Assembly (NCBI RefSeq): GCF_014904705.1
Contig: NZ_JACZCQ010000015.1
Span: 41,846 to 105,845, forward strand
Length of the DNA stretch: 64,000 nucleotides
From: Nisaea sediminum
GTDB taxonomy: Bacteria; Pseudomonadota; Alphaproteobacteria; Thalassobaculales; Thalassobaculaceae
Direction: 5' to 3'
Both the position numbers and the translations under genes were made by a program. Under the pieces are notes generated by a model, which saw only the letters and a program-made list of their open reading frames with translations, was not told where the DNA came from and ran no database searches. Below, one piece after another: positions 46,089 through 55,461 of this stretch. Every line of letters starts with the position of its first letter. Position 1 is the stretch's first letter.

Positions 46089-46166
46089 ATTGCCGAGACC
46101 CGTGGCTTTTTCGGGACGGCACCCGTTCCGGCAGAGCCGATTGACGCCGACGAGGTGCCGTTTTAA
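46089..46166 (+). pseudogene. displaced original 3' end of the helicase gene
   Basis: Twenty-five codons and TAA reading IAETRGFFGTAPVPAEPIDADEVPF. The first part repeats the AETHGFF of the present helicase end, and the rest looks like the native GC-rich tail. It has no start or promoter of its own and marks the right junction of the island. Confidence 0.85.
46090..46111 (+). repeat. right 22-bp direct repeat of the island (att-like)
   Basis: TTGCCGAGACCC, then G, then TGGCTTTTT. It matches 44799-44820 with one mismatch and lies in the displaced helicase tail. A GCGG-CATAAAA-CCGC hairpin (46020-46034) lies just inside the island. Confidence 0.9.
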
Positions 46167-46190
46167 CGGGTTAAATATCAACAAAAGGGT

Positions 46191-46272
46191 CGTCATCCCC
46201 ACGCAAGTGGGGACCCAGGGAAGACGGTCTCGGCTCTACGATCTCTGGGTCCCCGCTTTCGCGGGAATGACG
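46191..46272. repeat. palindromic intergenic repeat, copy 3
   Basis: It begins CGTCATCCCC and ends GGGAATGACG, with inner arms GTGGGGACCCAGGG and CTGGGTCCCCGC and the shared core CTCTACGATCTC. It is the full-length form, 25 bp after the displaced helicase tail. Confidence 0.8.
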
Positions 46273-46313
46273 ACCTGAAATAAGCGTTGGATTGCGCAAG
46301 GTGGAGGATTGAG

Positions 46314-47420
46314 GTGGCGGAACCGGTAGATGCGGTGGTGGTCGGAGCGGGCGTTGTCGGGCTCGCGGCGGCGCGGGCGCTGGCGATGGCCGGGCGCGAC
46401 GTCATCGTGCTGGAGCAGCACGACCTGATCGGCTCCGAGACCAGCTCGCGCCACTCCGAGGTGATCCATGCCGGGATCTACTATCCGCCCGGCAGCCTCA
46501 AGGCCGAGGTCTGCGTCCGCGGCAAGCACCTGCTCTACGATTTCGTCGAGAGCCACGGCGTTCCCTACAAAAAGCTCGGCAAGCTGATCGTCGCCACCTC
46601 CGAGGACCAGATCCCGGCCCTGCAGCAGATCAAGGAACGGGCGGAGAAGAACGGCGTCCACGATCTCGAATTCCTCTCCCACAACGAGGTCACCGCGCGC
46701 GAACCGGAGCTGCGCTGCGTCACCGCGCTCTGGTCGCCCTCGACGGGAGTGATCGACAGCCACGCCTATATGCTGGCCCTGCAGGGCGACCTTGAGGAGC
46801 ATGGCGGCATGATCGCCTTCATGGCCCCGCTCGAGGGCGGCAAGGTCACGGAGGACGGGATCGAGCTGCATGTCGGCGGGCTGCACGGCCTGACCATGAG
46901 GGCGAAGACGGTGGTGGTCGCGGGCGGCCTGCACAGCCAGACCATCATGCGTCACATCGAGGGCTTCCCGGCGGCGTCGATCCCGCCGCAGTATTTCTGC
47001 AAGGGGAACTACTACCAGCTGACCGGCTGCTCCGCCCCGTTCAAGAGCCTGATCTATCCGGCTCCGGAAGCGGCCGGGCTCGGGGTGCATCTGACGCTCG
47101 ATCTCGGCGGCCAGGCGCGCTTCGGCCCGGACGTGGAGTGGATCGACGAGATCGACTATGACGTCGACCCGCGCCGCTCCGACAGTTTCTACGCCGCCGT
47201 GCGCAAATACTGGCCGGGCCTGCCGGACGACAGCCTGACCCCTGCCTATGCCGGCATCCGCCCTAAGATCCAGGCGCCGGGCGAGACCGCCGCCGACTAT
47301 ATGATCCAGGGACCGGCCGAACATGGCGTCGCAGGCCTTGTGAACCTCTACGGCATCGAGTCCCCCGGTCTCACCTCCTCGCTGGCGATCGCGGAGAAGG
47401 TGATGGAGAAGCTCGCCTGA
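46314..47420 (+). CDS. FAD-dependent oxidoreductase, L-2-hydroxyglutarate oxidase (LhgO) type
   Basis: A 368-residue DAO-family flavoenzyme. The GTG at 46314 has GGAGG six to seven bases upstream. The FAD-binding start is [19 protein letters not shown], with [31 protein letters not shown] as the LhgO/YgaF-type signature and [11 protein letters not shown] near the end. The family oxidises L-2-hydroxyglutarate to 2-oxoglutarate and passes electrons to the quinone pool. It converges on the COG0523 gene 3 bp downstream. Substrate assignment is by family resemblance. Confidence 0.85.
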   Translation: MAEPVDAVVVGAGVVGLAAARALAMAGRDVIVLEQHDLIGSETSSRHSEVIHAGIYYPPGSLKAEVCVRGKHLLYDFVESHGVPYKKLGKLIVATSEDQIPALQQIKERAEKNGVHDLEFLSHNEVTAREPELRCVTALWSPSTGVIDSHAYMLALQGDLEEHGGMIAFMAPLEGGKVTEDGIELHVGGLHGLTMRAKTVVVAGGLHSQTIMRHIEGFPAASIPPQYFCKGNYYQLTGCSAPFKSLIYPAPEAAGLGVHLTLDLGGQARFGPDVEWIDEIDYDVDPRRSDSFYAAVRKYWPGLPDDSLTPAYAGIRPKIQAPGETAADYMIQGPAEHGVAGLVNLYGIESPGLTSSLAIAEKVMEKLA

Positions 47421-47423
47421 GGA

Positions 47424-48635
47424 TCAGGCGGCGTCCGCCTTTTCCCAGCGCGGGAACGGATCCGGCAGGGCGGCTAGCGCGCGGAGGTCTTCGCACTGTT
47501 CTTCCGGCACCAGACAGGCGTCGAGCTGGTCCTTCAGCATCGGCCAGTCGATCCCGGCGCCGATGAAAACGATCTCCTGGCGCCGGTCTCCGAAGGGCTC
47601 CGCCCAATTGTCCCGGACATAACCGCGGAACTGCGCGTGTTCCGGCCAGCGTTCCTTGGGCACCGCCGCCCACCAGGTGCCGAGCGGGCTGGTGCTGGAG
47701 AGCGCACCGGCAAGAGAGAATTCGGCAACCCAGTCCGGCCGGGTCGCGATCCAGAAATGCCCCTTGGCGCGGATCACGCCGGGAAGGGGGCCGTTCAGCA
47801 GCTCGTGGATCTCCGCCGGGTCGAACGGCCGCCGCGCCCGATAGACGAAGGAAGCGATGCCGTATTCCTCTGTTTCCGGCACATGGTCACCGAACCCGTA
47901 AAGCTCCTTCAGCCAGAGCGGATGCTCGTGCGCTTTCTCGAAATCGAAGCGGCCGGTATCGAGGATCGCGTCGGCCGGGACCTCGGCGAAGTCGGTCTCG
48001 ATGATCTCGGCGTCGCCGTTGAGACTGCGCACGATCTGCCGCGCCGCGCGGAGACCCTCCGAACCGGCATCGCCCGACTTGTTGATAATGACGAGGTCGG
48101 CGAACTCGATCTGGTCGGTCAGGAGATGGACGAGGGTGCGGTCGTCCTCCTCGCCAAGGGTCTCGCCCCGGTCGGCGAGCGCATCGTGGCTGGCGAAGTC
48201 TTTCGGCAGGTTCACCGCGTCGACCACCGTCACCATGCTGTCGAGCCGGGCGAGGTCGGAGAGGCTGCGGCCCTCCTCGTCGCGGAACTCGAAGGTCGCG
48301 GCGACGGGCAGCGGTTCGGCGATGCCGGTCGACTCGATCAGCAGATAGTCGAACCGGCCCTCCTCGCAGAGCCGGCGCACCTCGACCAGGAGATCGTCGC
48401 GCAGGGTGCAGCAGATGCAGCCGTTCGACATCTCCACCAGCGTCTCGTCCGTGTGGCTGAGTTCGGCCCCGCCGGCCCGCACCAGGTCGGCGTCGATGTT
48501 CACCTCCGACATGTCGTTGACGATGACGGCGACACGGCGGCCCTCGCGGTTGTTGAGGATGCGGTTCAAGAGGGTGGTCTTGCCGGCGCCGAGGAAACCG
48601 GAAAGCACGGTCACGGGAAGGCGTTTGTCGGCCAC
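47424..48635 (-). CDS. COG0523 (CobW-type) zinc metallochaperone GTPase
   Basis: A 403-residue G3E GTPase. P-loop GFLGAGKTT, metal-binding CxCC motif in [26 protein letters not shown] as base-recognition loop and a C-terminal CobW domain ([23 protein letters not shown]). The GTG at 48635 has GGAGAA upstream. A Zur-like palindrome lies 22 bp before the start, which points to the YciC/ZigA branch that delivers zinc during scarcity rather than to cobalamin synthesis. Confidence 0.9.
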   Translation of the reverse strand: MADKRLPVTVLSGFLGAGKTTLLNRILNNREGRRVAVIVNDMSEVNIDADLVRAGGAELSHTDETLVEMSNGCICCTLRDDLLVEVRRLCEEGRFDYLLIESTGIAEPLPVAATFEFRDEEGRSLSDLARLDSMVTVVDAVNLPKDFASHDALADRGETLGEEDDRTLVHLLTDQIEFADLVIINKSGDAGSEGLRAARQIVRSLNGDAEIIETDFAEVPADAILDTGRFDFEKAHEHPLWLKELYGFGDHVPETEEYGIASFVYRARRPFDPAEIHELLNGPLPGVIRAKGHFWIATRPDWVAEFSLAGALSSTSPLGTWWAAVPKERWPEHAQFRGYVRDNWAEPFGDRRQEIVFIGAGIDWPMLKDQLDACLVPEEQCEDLRALAALPDPFPRWEKADAA

Positions 48636-48657
48636 GGAGATTCTCCATTTATGTAAT

Positions 48658-48670
48658 GTTATAATATAAC
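48658..48670 (-). promoter_or_regulatory. Zur-like operator for the COG0523 gene
   Basis: GTTATAATATAAC is a perfect 13-bp palindrome and matches the core of known alphaproteobacterial Zur boxes. It lies 22 bp upstream of the GTG start, where bound Zur would block transcription when zinc is plentiful. Confidence 0.75.
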
Positions 48671-48798
48671 GCTTACAGCAGGCAGACGGCCCTACGCAAC
48701 CCGACTCTCTCCGAGGCGTGAAATCGCTATCCACCCGCGTTTACAGCTTTTCCGGCGAGTCCTAGTCTTTCGGGAAAAGAGTAACGGGAGGATGTCAG

Positions 48799-50550
48799 AT
48801 GAACCTGATGGCAGACCGTGCCGTCGCGGCGGCGCTGGAAGACTGGCTGGCCGGTTTCAACGCGGCGCTGGCGGCGGGCAATGTCGCGAAGCTGGAAACG
48901 CTCTTCGAGGCGGAGAGCTACTGGCGCGACGTCCTGATCCTTTCCGGGCGCCAGCGGACGGTCTCCGGCGGCCTCGCGATCGCGGAACGGCTGACCGCGG
49001 AGGCACCCCATGAGGGTCTCGGTCCGCTCTCCGTCGCCGAGGGACACGAGCCGCCGCGCATCGTCGAGCGTGCGGGCTCGAACGTGATCGAGGCGATCCT
49101 CTCCTTCGAGACGGAGAAGGGCGTCGGGCTCGGCCTCGTGCGCCTGAAATATCCCGCCGACATGCCGCGGGCCTGGGTTTTCGCGACCACGCTGGAGGAT
49201 CTGAAGGGCTACGAGGAGTCGCGTATCTTCGAGGAGAAGGACGATCCCGCCTTCAATCCGAAGTTTCACGGGCCGAACTGGGCGGACAAGCGCGCGACCG
49301 AACGGGCCTACAAGGATCGCGACCCGGAAGTGCTGATCGTCGGCGGCGGCCATGCAGGCCTGACGGCGGCGGCCCGGCTCGCCCGGCTCGACGTGGACAC
49401 GCTGGTGGTCGACCGGATGAAGCGGGTCGGGGACAACTGGCGCCTGCGCTACCACGGGCTGCGGCTGCACAACTACATCCACAGCAACCACCTGCCCTAC
49501 ATGCGCTTTCCCGAGGGCTGGCCGACCTATATCCCGAAGGACCGCATCGCCAACTGGCTCGAATCCTACGTCGATGCGATGGACATCAATTTCTGGACCG
49601 AGACCAGCTTCGAGGGCGCGGAGTGGGACGAAAAGGCCGGGTGCTGGATCGCCCGCCTGAAACTCGCCGACGGCTCCGAGCGGATCATGCGGCCGCGCCA
49701 TATCGTCATGGCGACCAGCGTCAGCGGCGCGCCGAACATTCCGGAAATTCCGACCCTCGACCGCTTCAAGGGGCCGGTGCTGCATTCGAGCCAGTTCACC
49801 GCCGGCAAGGACTGGAAAGGCAAGCGCGTCTACATTTTCGGCACCGGGACCAGCGCGCACGACATCGCCCAGGACCTCGAAGGCAACGACGCGGATGTCA
49901 CCATCATCCAGCGCAGCCCGACCCTGATCGTGAATATCGAGCCGAGCGCGCAGCTCTATGACGGGATCTACTGGGGCGAGGGGCCGAGCCACGAGGACCG
50001 CGACCTGATCAATGTCGCGACGCCGTTCCCGGTCGTCCGCGTCGCCCACAAGATCATCACCGACAAAGTGAAGGAGATCGACAGGCCGCTGCTCGACGGG
50101 CTGGAGAAGGTCGGCTTCCGGCTCGATTTCGGCGAGGGCGGTACCGGCTGGCCGCTGAAATACCGCACCCGCGGCGGCGGCTACTATTTCAATGTCGGCG
50201 CCTCGGACCTGATGGCGGCGGGCCGCATCGGCCTGATCCAGTATGCGGATATCGCGCAGTTCGAGGCGGCCGGCCTCAGGATGAAGGACGGAACGCTGCG
50301 CGGGGCCGACCTGATCGTGCTCGCGACCGGCTACAAGGGGCAGGACCACATGACCCGCGTGCTGTTCGGCGATGCGGTGGCGGACCGGGTCGGCAAGGTG
50401 TGGGACATCGACCCGGAGATCCAGGAGCTCAACAACATGTGGACCCCGACCCCGCAGCCGGGCCTCTGGTATACCGGCGGCAGCTTCGCGCAGGGGCGGA
50501 TCTATTCGAAGTATCTGGCGCGGGCGATCAAGGCGGAGCTCGTGGGGTAA
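48799..50550 (+). CDS. flavin-containing monooxygenase with NTF2-like N-terminus
   Basis: A 583-residue protein. Residues 1-150 resemble a SnoaL/NTF2-like domain (AALEDWLAGFNAALAAGNVAKLETLF). Residues 170-580 are an FMO/Baeyer-Villiger type flavoenzyme: FAD motif LIVGGGHAGLTAAARLARL, NADPH motif VYIFGTGTSAHDIAQDLEG and LIVLATGYKGQD near the end. The ATG at 48799 has GGGAGGATG upstream. This fused architecture is common in bacteria. The organic substrate is unknown. Confidence 0.88.
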   Translation: MNLMADRAVAAALEDWLAGFNAALAAGNVAKLETLFEAESYWRDVLILSGRQRTVSGGLAIAERLTAEAPHEGLGPLSVAEGHEPPRIVERAGSNVIEAILSFETEKGVGLGLVRLKYPADMPRAWVFATTLEDLKGYEESRIFEEKDDPAFNPKFHGPNWADKRATERAYKDRDPEVLIVGGGHAGLTAAARLARLDVDTLVVDRMKRVGDNWRLRYHGLRLHNYIHSNHLPYMRFPEGWPTYIPKDRIANWLESYVDAMDINFWTETSFEGAEWDEKAGCWIARLKLADGSERIMRPRHIVMATSVSGAPNIPEIPTLDRFKGPVLHSSQFTAGKDWKGKRVYIFGTGTSAHDIAQDLEGNDADVTIIQRSPTLIVNIEPSAQLYDGIYWGEGPSHEDRDLINVATPFPVVRVAHKIITDKVKEIDRPLLDGLEKVGFRLDFGEGGTGWPLKYRTRGGGYYFNVGASDLMAAGRIGLIQYADIAQFEAAGLRMKDGTLRGADLIVLATGYKGQDHMTRVLFGDAVADRVGKVWDIDPEIQELNNMWTPTPQPGLWYTGGSFAQGRIYSKYLARAIKAELVG

Positions 50551-50608
50551 TCTGCCAAATCGCTTCCGCAACGAGTTCCTATTTGGTGCGCTCAGCCAGG
50601 TTGCTGCT

Positions 50609-50749
50609 TCAGTGGCAGTGATACCCGCCCGTCTTGCGGTTGTGGTGGCATCCGCTACTGTCGGTCCCGCCGCTGTGGGCTGAAGCGACTTCGCTGAAGA
50701 ACATGAGGGCTGCGGTCAATAAAATGAACTGAATGGTTTTCCGTCTCAT
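50609..50749 (-). CDS. YHYH-domain small secreted protein
   Basis: A 46-residue precursor. The signal peptide (MRRKTIQFILLTAALMFFSE, cleavage after ASA) leaves about 22 residues, HSGGTDSSGCHHNRKTGGY followed by HCH. This is the short YHYH motif peptide found in many bacteria, with His and Cys suited to metal binding. A longer frame to 50806 would hide the signal peptide, so the ATG at 50749 is used. It converges on the monooxygenase gene. Confidence 0.75.
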   Translation of the reverse strand: MRRKTIQFILLTAALMFFSEVASAHSGGTDSSGCHHNRKTGGYHCH

Positions 50750-50927
50750 TTGACTCTCCAGAGCGACAATCGAGAATAATTTTCTACTCAAGGGAGAATT
50801 TGTCAATCCTATTGCAGTTTTTGCTCCGGGCGCCTTCGCAGTTCCGAGGAAACCGGCCGGAGGTTGTTTATCCGCCTGAGCGCTTTGAGGTGGGACCTTA
50901 TCGTCACTTTCTGAGACCGAGATTTAA

Positions 50928-50941
50928 TTGATTTTGATCAG
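50928..50941. promoter_or_regulatory. second FNR-type box, weaker
   Basis: TTGAT-TTTG-ATCAG, one mismatch to TTGAT-N4-ATCAA. It lies 55 bp upstream of the stronger box, a spacing seen in tandem FNR-family sites. Confidence 0.5.
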
Positions 50942-50982
50942 TAAATAACCGTTCAAAAACAATAAGATAAATCGTCGTGCCA

Positions 50983-50996
50983 TTGATCTGCGTCAA
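50983..50996. promoter_or_regulatory. FNR/FixK-type box for ompW
   Basis: TTGAT-CTGC-GTCAA matches the TTGA-N6-TCAA pattern of FNR, FixK and Dnr binding sites. It lies 63 bp upstream of the ompW ATG. ompW is a known FNR-regulated gene in other proteobacteria. Confidence 0.7.
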
Positions 50997-51059
50997 AGCG
51001 ACGGGACGCATTCGAGAGCAGTTTGCAGCGCAGCAATTCTGCAACATGAGGACAGATCA

Positions 51060-51722
51060 ATGAAACTCTCGGGGAAATGGACGGCTCTGGCCGCCGCCGT
51101 CGCCGTGTTTGGTTCGGTCGTGGCCGTCAGCGGCCCGGCGCTCGCCCAGTCCGACGAATTCAAACCCAAGTCGGCCGGCGACTTCGTCATCCGCGCCCGC
51201 GGCATCGCGATGATGCCGGATGAATCCACCTCCTCCAGCGACCTGACGGTCGGCAAGGGCGAGCTGACCGACGATTACGTGCCGGAAGTCGATTTCTCCT
51301 ATTTCGTCACGGACAACATCGCGCTCGAACTGATCGCGGCGACGACCAAGCACGATCTCGACTGGAAGAACCCGAATGTCGATCTCGGCTCCGTCCGCCT
51401 GCTGCCGCCGACCCTGACGCTGCAGTACCACTTCATGCCGAAGGAGCGTTTCAGCCCCTATCTCGGCGCGGGCATCAACTACACGTTCTTCTATGACGAG
51501 AAGCCGGGTACGGCGCAGTCGATCTCCTACGACGACGGCTTCGGCTACGCGCTCCAGGCCGGCTTCGACTACGCGATCACCGGCGCCTGGTCGCTGAACT
51601 TCGACGTGAAGAAGGTGTTCCTCGACACCACGATCACGACCAATCTCGGCGCGGGTCCGATCAATGTCGACGCGGATCTCGATCCGTGGGTCTTCGGTAT
51701 CGGCATTGGCTACCGCTTCTGA
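51060..51722 (+). CDS. ompW: OmpW family outer-membrane protein
   Basis: A 220-residue eight-stranded beta-barrel protein. Signal peptide KWTALAAAVAVFGSVVAVSG with ALA cleavage before QSDEF. Family blocks are DFVIRARGIAMMPDES, PEVDFSYFVTDNIALELIAATTKHD, LPPTLTLQYHFMP, and a C-terminal strand ending GIGYRF with the outer-membrane Phe. It forms a small hydrophobic channel. FNR-type boxes upstream suggest oxygen control, and a terminator follows. Confidence 0.93.
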   Translation: MKLSGKWTALAAAVAVFGSVVAVSGPALAQSDEFKPKSAGDFVIRARGIAMMPDESTSSSDLTVGKGELTDDYVPEVDFSYFVTDNIALELIAATTKHDLDWKNPNVDLGSVRLLPPTLTLQYHFMPKERFSPYLGAGINYTFFYDEKPGTAQSISYDDGFGYALQAGFDYAITGAWSLNFDVKKVFLDTTITTNLGAGPINVDADLDPWVFGIGIGYRF

Positions 51723-51748
51723 TCCGGGAGCATACGTTTAATAGAAAC

Positions 51749-51784
51749 GGGCCTGTCCCCGGGGGCAGGGGCGCCTTCTTTTTT
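51749..51784 (+). terminator. rho-independent terminator of ompW
   Basis: CCTGTCCCC-G-GGGGCAGG type hairpin followed by CTTCTTTTTT, 27 bp after the ompW stop. Confidence 0.8.
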
Positions 51785-51809
51785 GGCGGGTTGGGGGTTT
51801 TGGGCGCGA

Positions 51810-53414
51810 TCAGGCCGCGAGGTTCTCGCCCTTGAGCGCCTTCTCGATCAGCTGGATCGTCTCTTCGACGCCGTAGAGCGCGATGAAGCTGCCAAAACGC
51901 GGGCCCTGGTCCTGGCCGAGCAGGACCTGGTAGAGCGCCTTGAACCAGTCGCGCAGGTTCTCGAAGTCGTGCCGTTTGCCGACCTCGTAGACCTGGGTCT
52001 GGATCGCCTCGCCGTCGGCATCCGCCGGCAGCGCCTTCAGCTCGGTCACAAGATCCTCGAACGCGGCGCGCTCGGGCTCGGTCGGGGCGCGGTACTGCTT
52101 CGCCGGACGGGCGAAGTCCTGATAATAGTTCACCGCATAGCCCGCGAGCCTGTCCAGCGTCGGATGGCTTTCCGGCGTCGCGCCCGGCGCGTAGCGGGCG
52201 ATGAAGCCCCAGAGCACCGACTTGTCCTCGGCATGGCAGACGGATGCCAGGTTCAGCAGCAGGCCGAAGCTGAGCGGGACCTGTTCATTGTTGCCGCGAC
52301 CCTTGCCCTGGGTGATGTGCCAGGTCGGGTTCTCGACCTTCTTCGCGTCGTCGGTCTCGGTCTCGAGGCTGTCGAGGAACTGGAAATACTCGTCCGTGTT
52401 CTTCGGGATGACGTCGAAATAGAGCCTCTTCGCGCGCTTCGGGTGCTGGAACATGAAGAGCGAGAGGCTTTCCGGCGAACCGTAGCGCAGCCATTCCTCG
52501 ACCGAGAGTCCGTTGCCTTTGGACTTGGAGATCTTTTCGCCGTTCTCGTCGAGGAAGAGTTCGTAGTTGAAGCCTTCCGGCGGCGGCGTGCCGAGGGCGC
52601 GGCAGATCTTCGAGCTCTGCTTGACGCTGTCGATCAGGTCCTTGCCGGACATCTCGTAATCGACGCCGAGCGCGTGCCAGCGCATCGCCCAGTCGGCCTT
52701 CCACTGCAGCTTGCAGTTCCCGCCGGTGACGGGCACCTCGACCTTGGCACCGCTCTCCGGGTCCTCGTAGACCACGGTGCCGGCATCGACATTGCGCTCG
52801 AGGATCGGCACCTGCAGAACATTGCCAGTCGTCGGACAGACCGGCAGGAAGGGCGAGTAGGTCGCCTGCCGCTCGGCCCCGAGGGTCGGCAGCATGATGG
52901 CCATGATCTCGTCATAGTGCTGCAGGGTCTCCAGCAGCGCCTTGTCGAACATGCCGCTGTTGTAGCACTCGGTCGAGGACATGAATTCGTACTCGAAGCC
53001 GAAGCTGTCGAGGAAGGATTGCAGCCGCGCGTTGTTGTGCGCGCCGAAGCTCTCATGCGTGCCGAACGGGTCTGGAACCTTGGTCAGCGGCTTGTTCAGA
53101 TACTGCTTCAGCATCTCCTGGTTCGGCAGGTTGGTCGGCACCTTGCGGAAGCCGTCCATGTCGTCGGAGAAGGCGATCAGCCGGGTCGGCACGTCCGGGC
53201 GCAGCAGCTCGAACGCGCGCCGCACCATGGTGGTGCGAAACACCTCGCCGAAGGTGCCGATATGGGGCAGGCCGGAGGGGCCGTAGCCGGTTTCCAGGAT
53301 CACGTGACCTTTCTCCGGTTTCTTGCCCCCGAGCCGCGCGGCGATTTTACGCGCTTCCTCGAACGGCCAGGCGCGGGCGTTCTCGGCGATCTCGGTGGAA
53401 ATACGGGAGGTCAT
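51810..53414 (-). CDS. lysK: class I lysyl-tRNA synthetase
   Basis: A 534-residue class I enzyme charging tRNA-Lys. The HIGH equivalent is [10 protein letters not shown] (His51), the KMSKS equivalent is KISKSKGNG (294-299) and the C-terminal helical anticodon-binding part is long. The ATG at 53414 begins the conserved protein; a longer frame to 53477 is unsupported. Class I LysRS is typical of archaea and of many alphaproteobacteria in place of the class II LysS. Confidence 0.95.
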   Translation of the reverse strand: MTSRISTEIAENARAWPFEEARKIAARLGGKKPEKGHVILETGYGPSGLPHIGTFGEVFRTTMVRRAFELLRPDVPTRLIAFSDDMDGFRKVPTNLPNQEMLKQYLNKPLTKVPDPFGTHESFGAHNNARLQSFLDSFGFEYEFMSSTECYNSGMFDKALLETLQHYDEIMAIMLPTLGAERQATYSPFLPVCPTTGNVLQVPILERNVDAGTVVYEDPESGAKVEVPVTGGNCKLQWKADWAMRWHALGVDYEMSGKDLIDSVKQSSKICRALGTPPPEGFNYELFLDENGEKISKSKGNGLSVEEWLRYGSPESLSLFMFQHPKRAKRLYFDVIPKNTDEYFQFLDSLETETDDAKKVENPTWHITQGKGRGNNEQVPLSFGLLLNLASVCHAEDKSVLWGFIARYAPGATPESHPTLDRLAGYAVNYYQDFARPAKQYRAPTEPERAAFEDLVTELKALPADADGEAIQTQVYEVGKRHDFENLRDWFKALYQVLLGQDQGPRFGSFIALYGVEETIQLIEKALKGENLAA

Positions 53415-53617
53415 GGATCGTGTCCTTGATGTTGTTTTTGTGCGGCGGAAGCTAGGGCCCGGCGGAGCGGAGGTCAACGATTCCGAATCGCGGTTTTCGA
53501 TAAAGAGAATCTGTTCGCTTCATTGAAGTGCAGCAATTTTCCCATAACTTGATAAACTAACGGGTCTGGTTTGAAGATTTCGCCATAACTTGAGATTGAC
53601 AGAGGGCACGGCTGCCT

Positions 53618-54145
53618 TTGATCGACCCAAGTGACATCAAGGTCTGGTACCCGGAAACGGGGCAGGGAAAAGCGGATCATGAACGGTCCGTGTCCTTCCT
53701 TTCCTATTGCCTGCAGAAAAAGCCGAAAGGCAACTTCGCGGACCGCAAGGATTTCTCGGGCGAGACGCTGAGGCCCTGGCTCGGCAACATCATGGTTCTG
53801 GAATACGACCGGGAACGGGACGATTTCCGCTACCGGCTCTATGGCAGCGAGATCGCGGCGAGGTCGGGTTTCGATATGACCGGAAAGTGGGTTTCAGATT
53901 TCCGTTCGGAGATAGGGGACATCTTCCGTTCCCAATATCACACGGCCGTGCGTGAGAGGCGGCTGATCGTCAGCCGCAATCCTTATCTGCATTCGCGCGC
54001 GCCTTGTGATTGGGAACGGATCATCTGCCCGGTCGCAAGCGAGGATCGGATCCAACTCGTCGTCTCGAACCACATGGTCGAGTTGACGGGGCCGGTGCGC
54101 GAAGCCCGGCTGGAGAAGCTGCGCGCCGGCGAGCGGGGCGCCTGA
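53618..54145 (+). CDS. single PAS-like domain protein (PAS_5 type)
   Basis: A 175-residue protein with one PAS-like domain and no output domain. LRPWLGNIMVLEYDRERDDFRYRLYGSEIAARSGFDMTGKWVSDF is characteristic of the alphaproteobacterial PAS_5 family. It probably starts at TTG 53618. It may bind a small ligand, but partner and role are unknown. It stands alone before the drug exporter gene. Confidence 0.75.
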   Translation: MIDPSDIKVWYPETGQGKADHERSVSFLSYCLQKKPKGNFADRKDFSGETLRPWLGNIMVLEYDRERDDFRYRLYGSEIAARSGFDMTGKWVSDFRSEIGDIFRSQYHTAVRERRLIVSRNPYLHSRAPCDWERIICPVASEDRIQLVVSNHMVELTGPVREARLEKLRAGERGA

Positions 54146-54270
54146 ACGATCAAGGCGTTGGAGCCGGACCGCACAAAGAGCGGTCGTAACACCTATTTCC
54201 ATTCTGTATAAGCATGCGCGCCGGCGCCCGGCCGGTGTCACTATATTTTCTCGGACGCAAGGAACGTCAC

Positions 54271-55449
54271 ATGACGCTTGGCCTCTGGCGCGCCGCGCTC
54301 GTGCTTGGGTTGCTCTCCCTCGTCGCGCCCTTCGCGATCGACATGTATCTGCCGGCGATGCCAGAGATCGTCGCCGATTTCGGCGTGGGCGAGGCGGAGA
54401 TCCAGGCGACGATCACCTCCTATTTCATCGCCTTCGGCATTGCGCAGATGATCTACGGCCCCTGGGCGGACCAGGCCGGGCGCAAGATCCCGACAATTGT
54501 CGGGCTTCTCGTCTTCCTCGCGGGCTCGGCCGGGGCGGCGCTTTCGGGCTCGGCGACCGAACTGGTCCTCTGGCGTTTCCTGCAAGGGCTCGGCGGAGCG
54601 GCGCTGATGGTGCTGCCGCGGGCGATCATCCGCGACATGTATACGGGCGCGGCGGCGACCAGACTGATGGCGCTGATCATGCTGGTGATCTCCATCTCGC
54701 CGATGCTGGCGCCTCTGACCGGCAGCCTCGTGATCCCGATCGGCGGCTGGCGGGCGATCTTCGCCATCATCTGCGCCGCTGCCGTCGTCAGTCTCCTGAT
54801 CACCCTGACGATGCTGCCGGAGACGCTGCCCCGAAGTGAGCGCATTCCGCTCAACGTGCGGGCGCTGGTCCGCGGCATGGGCGGGCTGCTGCGCGACCGC
54901 AATTTCATGGCCTATACCTTCATCGGCGCTTTCGGCATCTCCGCTTTCTTCGTCTTCATCGCCTCGGCCGCCTTTGTCTATCGCGGCCAGTACGGTCTCG
55001 CTCCGACCGAGTTCGCCATGGCCTTCGCGGTCAATGCCGTCGGCTTCATCGGCGCCTCGCAGGCGGCGGGTCCGCTGGCGGAGCGCTTCCCGTTGCGCAG
55101 CGTGATCCGTGGCGGCACCGCTTTCTTCGCCGGGGCTGCTTTGCTGCTATTCGCCTGCACCCTTGCCTTCGAAGTGCCGCTCTTCCTGCTGATCGGGCTG
55201 TTGCTTTCCGCCTTCGCGGGGTTCGGGCTGGTCTTCCCGACCACCATGGTGATGGCGCTGGAGGAGCATGGCGACAATGCGGGCCTCGCCTCGTCCTTCG
55301 GCGGTACCTTGCAGATGCTGACCGGCGGGCTGGTCGTGGTCGTGACGGGCCCGTTCTTCGACGGAACGGCGGTTCCGCTCGCAGGGGCAATCGCGACCTG
55401 CGCCGTGACCGCCTTCGCGCTCACATTCGCGATCCGTACCCGTTTCTAG
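54271..55449 (+). CDS. Bcr/CflA family MFS drug exporter
   Basis: A 392-residue inner-membrane transporter with 12 hydrophobic segments. The family start is FAIDMYLPAMPEIVADFG, MFS signature YGPWADQAGRKIP, helix 4-5 RFLQGLGGAALMVLPRAIIRDMYTG and motif C-like ISISPMLAPLTGSLVIPIGGWRAIF. The ATG at 54271 has AAGGAA upstream. It probably exports drugs or metabolites by proton exchange; the natural substrate is unknown. Confidence 0.9.
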   Translation: MTLGLWRAALVLGLLSLVAPFAIDMYLPAMPEIVADFGVGEAEIQATITSYFIAFGIAQMIYGPWADQAGRKIPTIVGLLVFLAGSAGAALSGSATELVLWRFLQGLGGAALMVLPRAIIRDMYTGAAATRLMALIMLVISISPMLAPLTGSLVIPIGGWRAIFAIICAAAVVSLLITLTMLPETLPRSERIPLNVRALVRGMGGLLRDRNFMAYTFIGAFGISAFFVFIASAAFVYRGQYGLAPTEFAMAFAVNAVGFIGASQAAGPLAERFPLRSVIRGGTAFFAGAALLLFACTLAFEVPLFLLIGLLLSAFAGFGLVFPTTMVMALEEHGDNAGLASSFGGTLQMLTGGLVVVVTGPFFDGTAVPLAGAIATCAVTAFALTFAIRTRF

Positions 55450-55461
55450 TTCGTTGCCCCG

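Larger units (their letters stand above)
44799..46111. mobile_element. AT-rich mini-island inserted in the helicase 3' end
   Basis: Sequence between and including two 22-bp direct repeats; the unit from one repeat to the next is 1291 bp. It is strongly AT-rich against a GC-rich chromosome and carries one gene (PIN-domain protein). The left repeat continues the helicase frame, and the right repeat is followed in frame by the original helicase tail and stop. The repeats differ at one base. No transposase or integrase is encoded inside. Confidence 0.85.
50750..51059. other. ompW upstream control region
   Basis: About 310 bp, the second half AT-rich, with two FNR-type boxes (50928-50941 and 50983-50996). 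No gene seen. Confidence 0.6.

Noticed and set aside
46287..46313. Upstream TTG start for the LhgO-type gene
   Set aside because: The GTG at 46314 has a GGAGG site at proper spacing and begins right at the FAD-binding strand.
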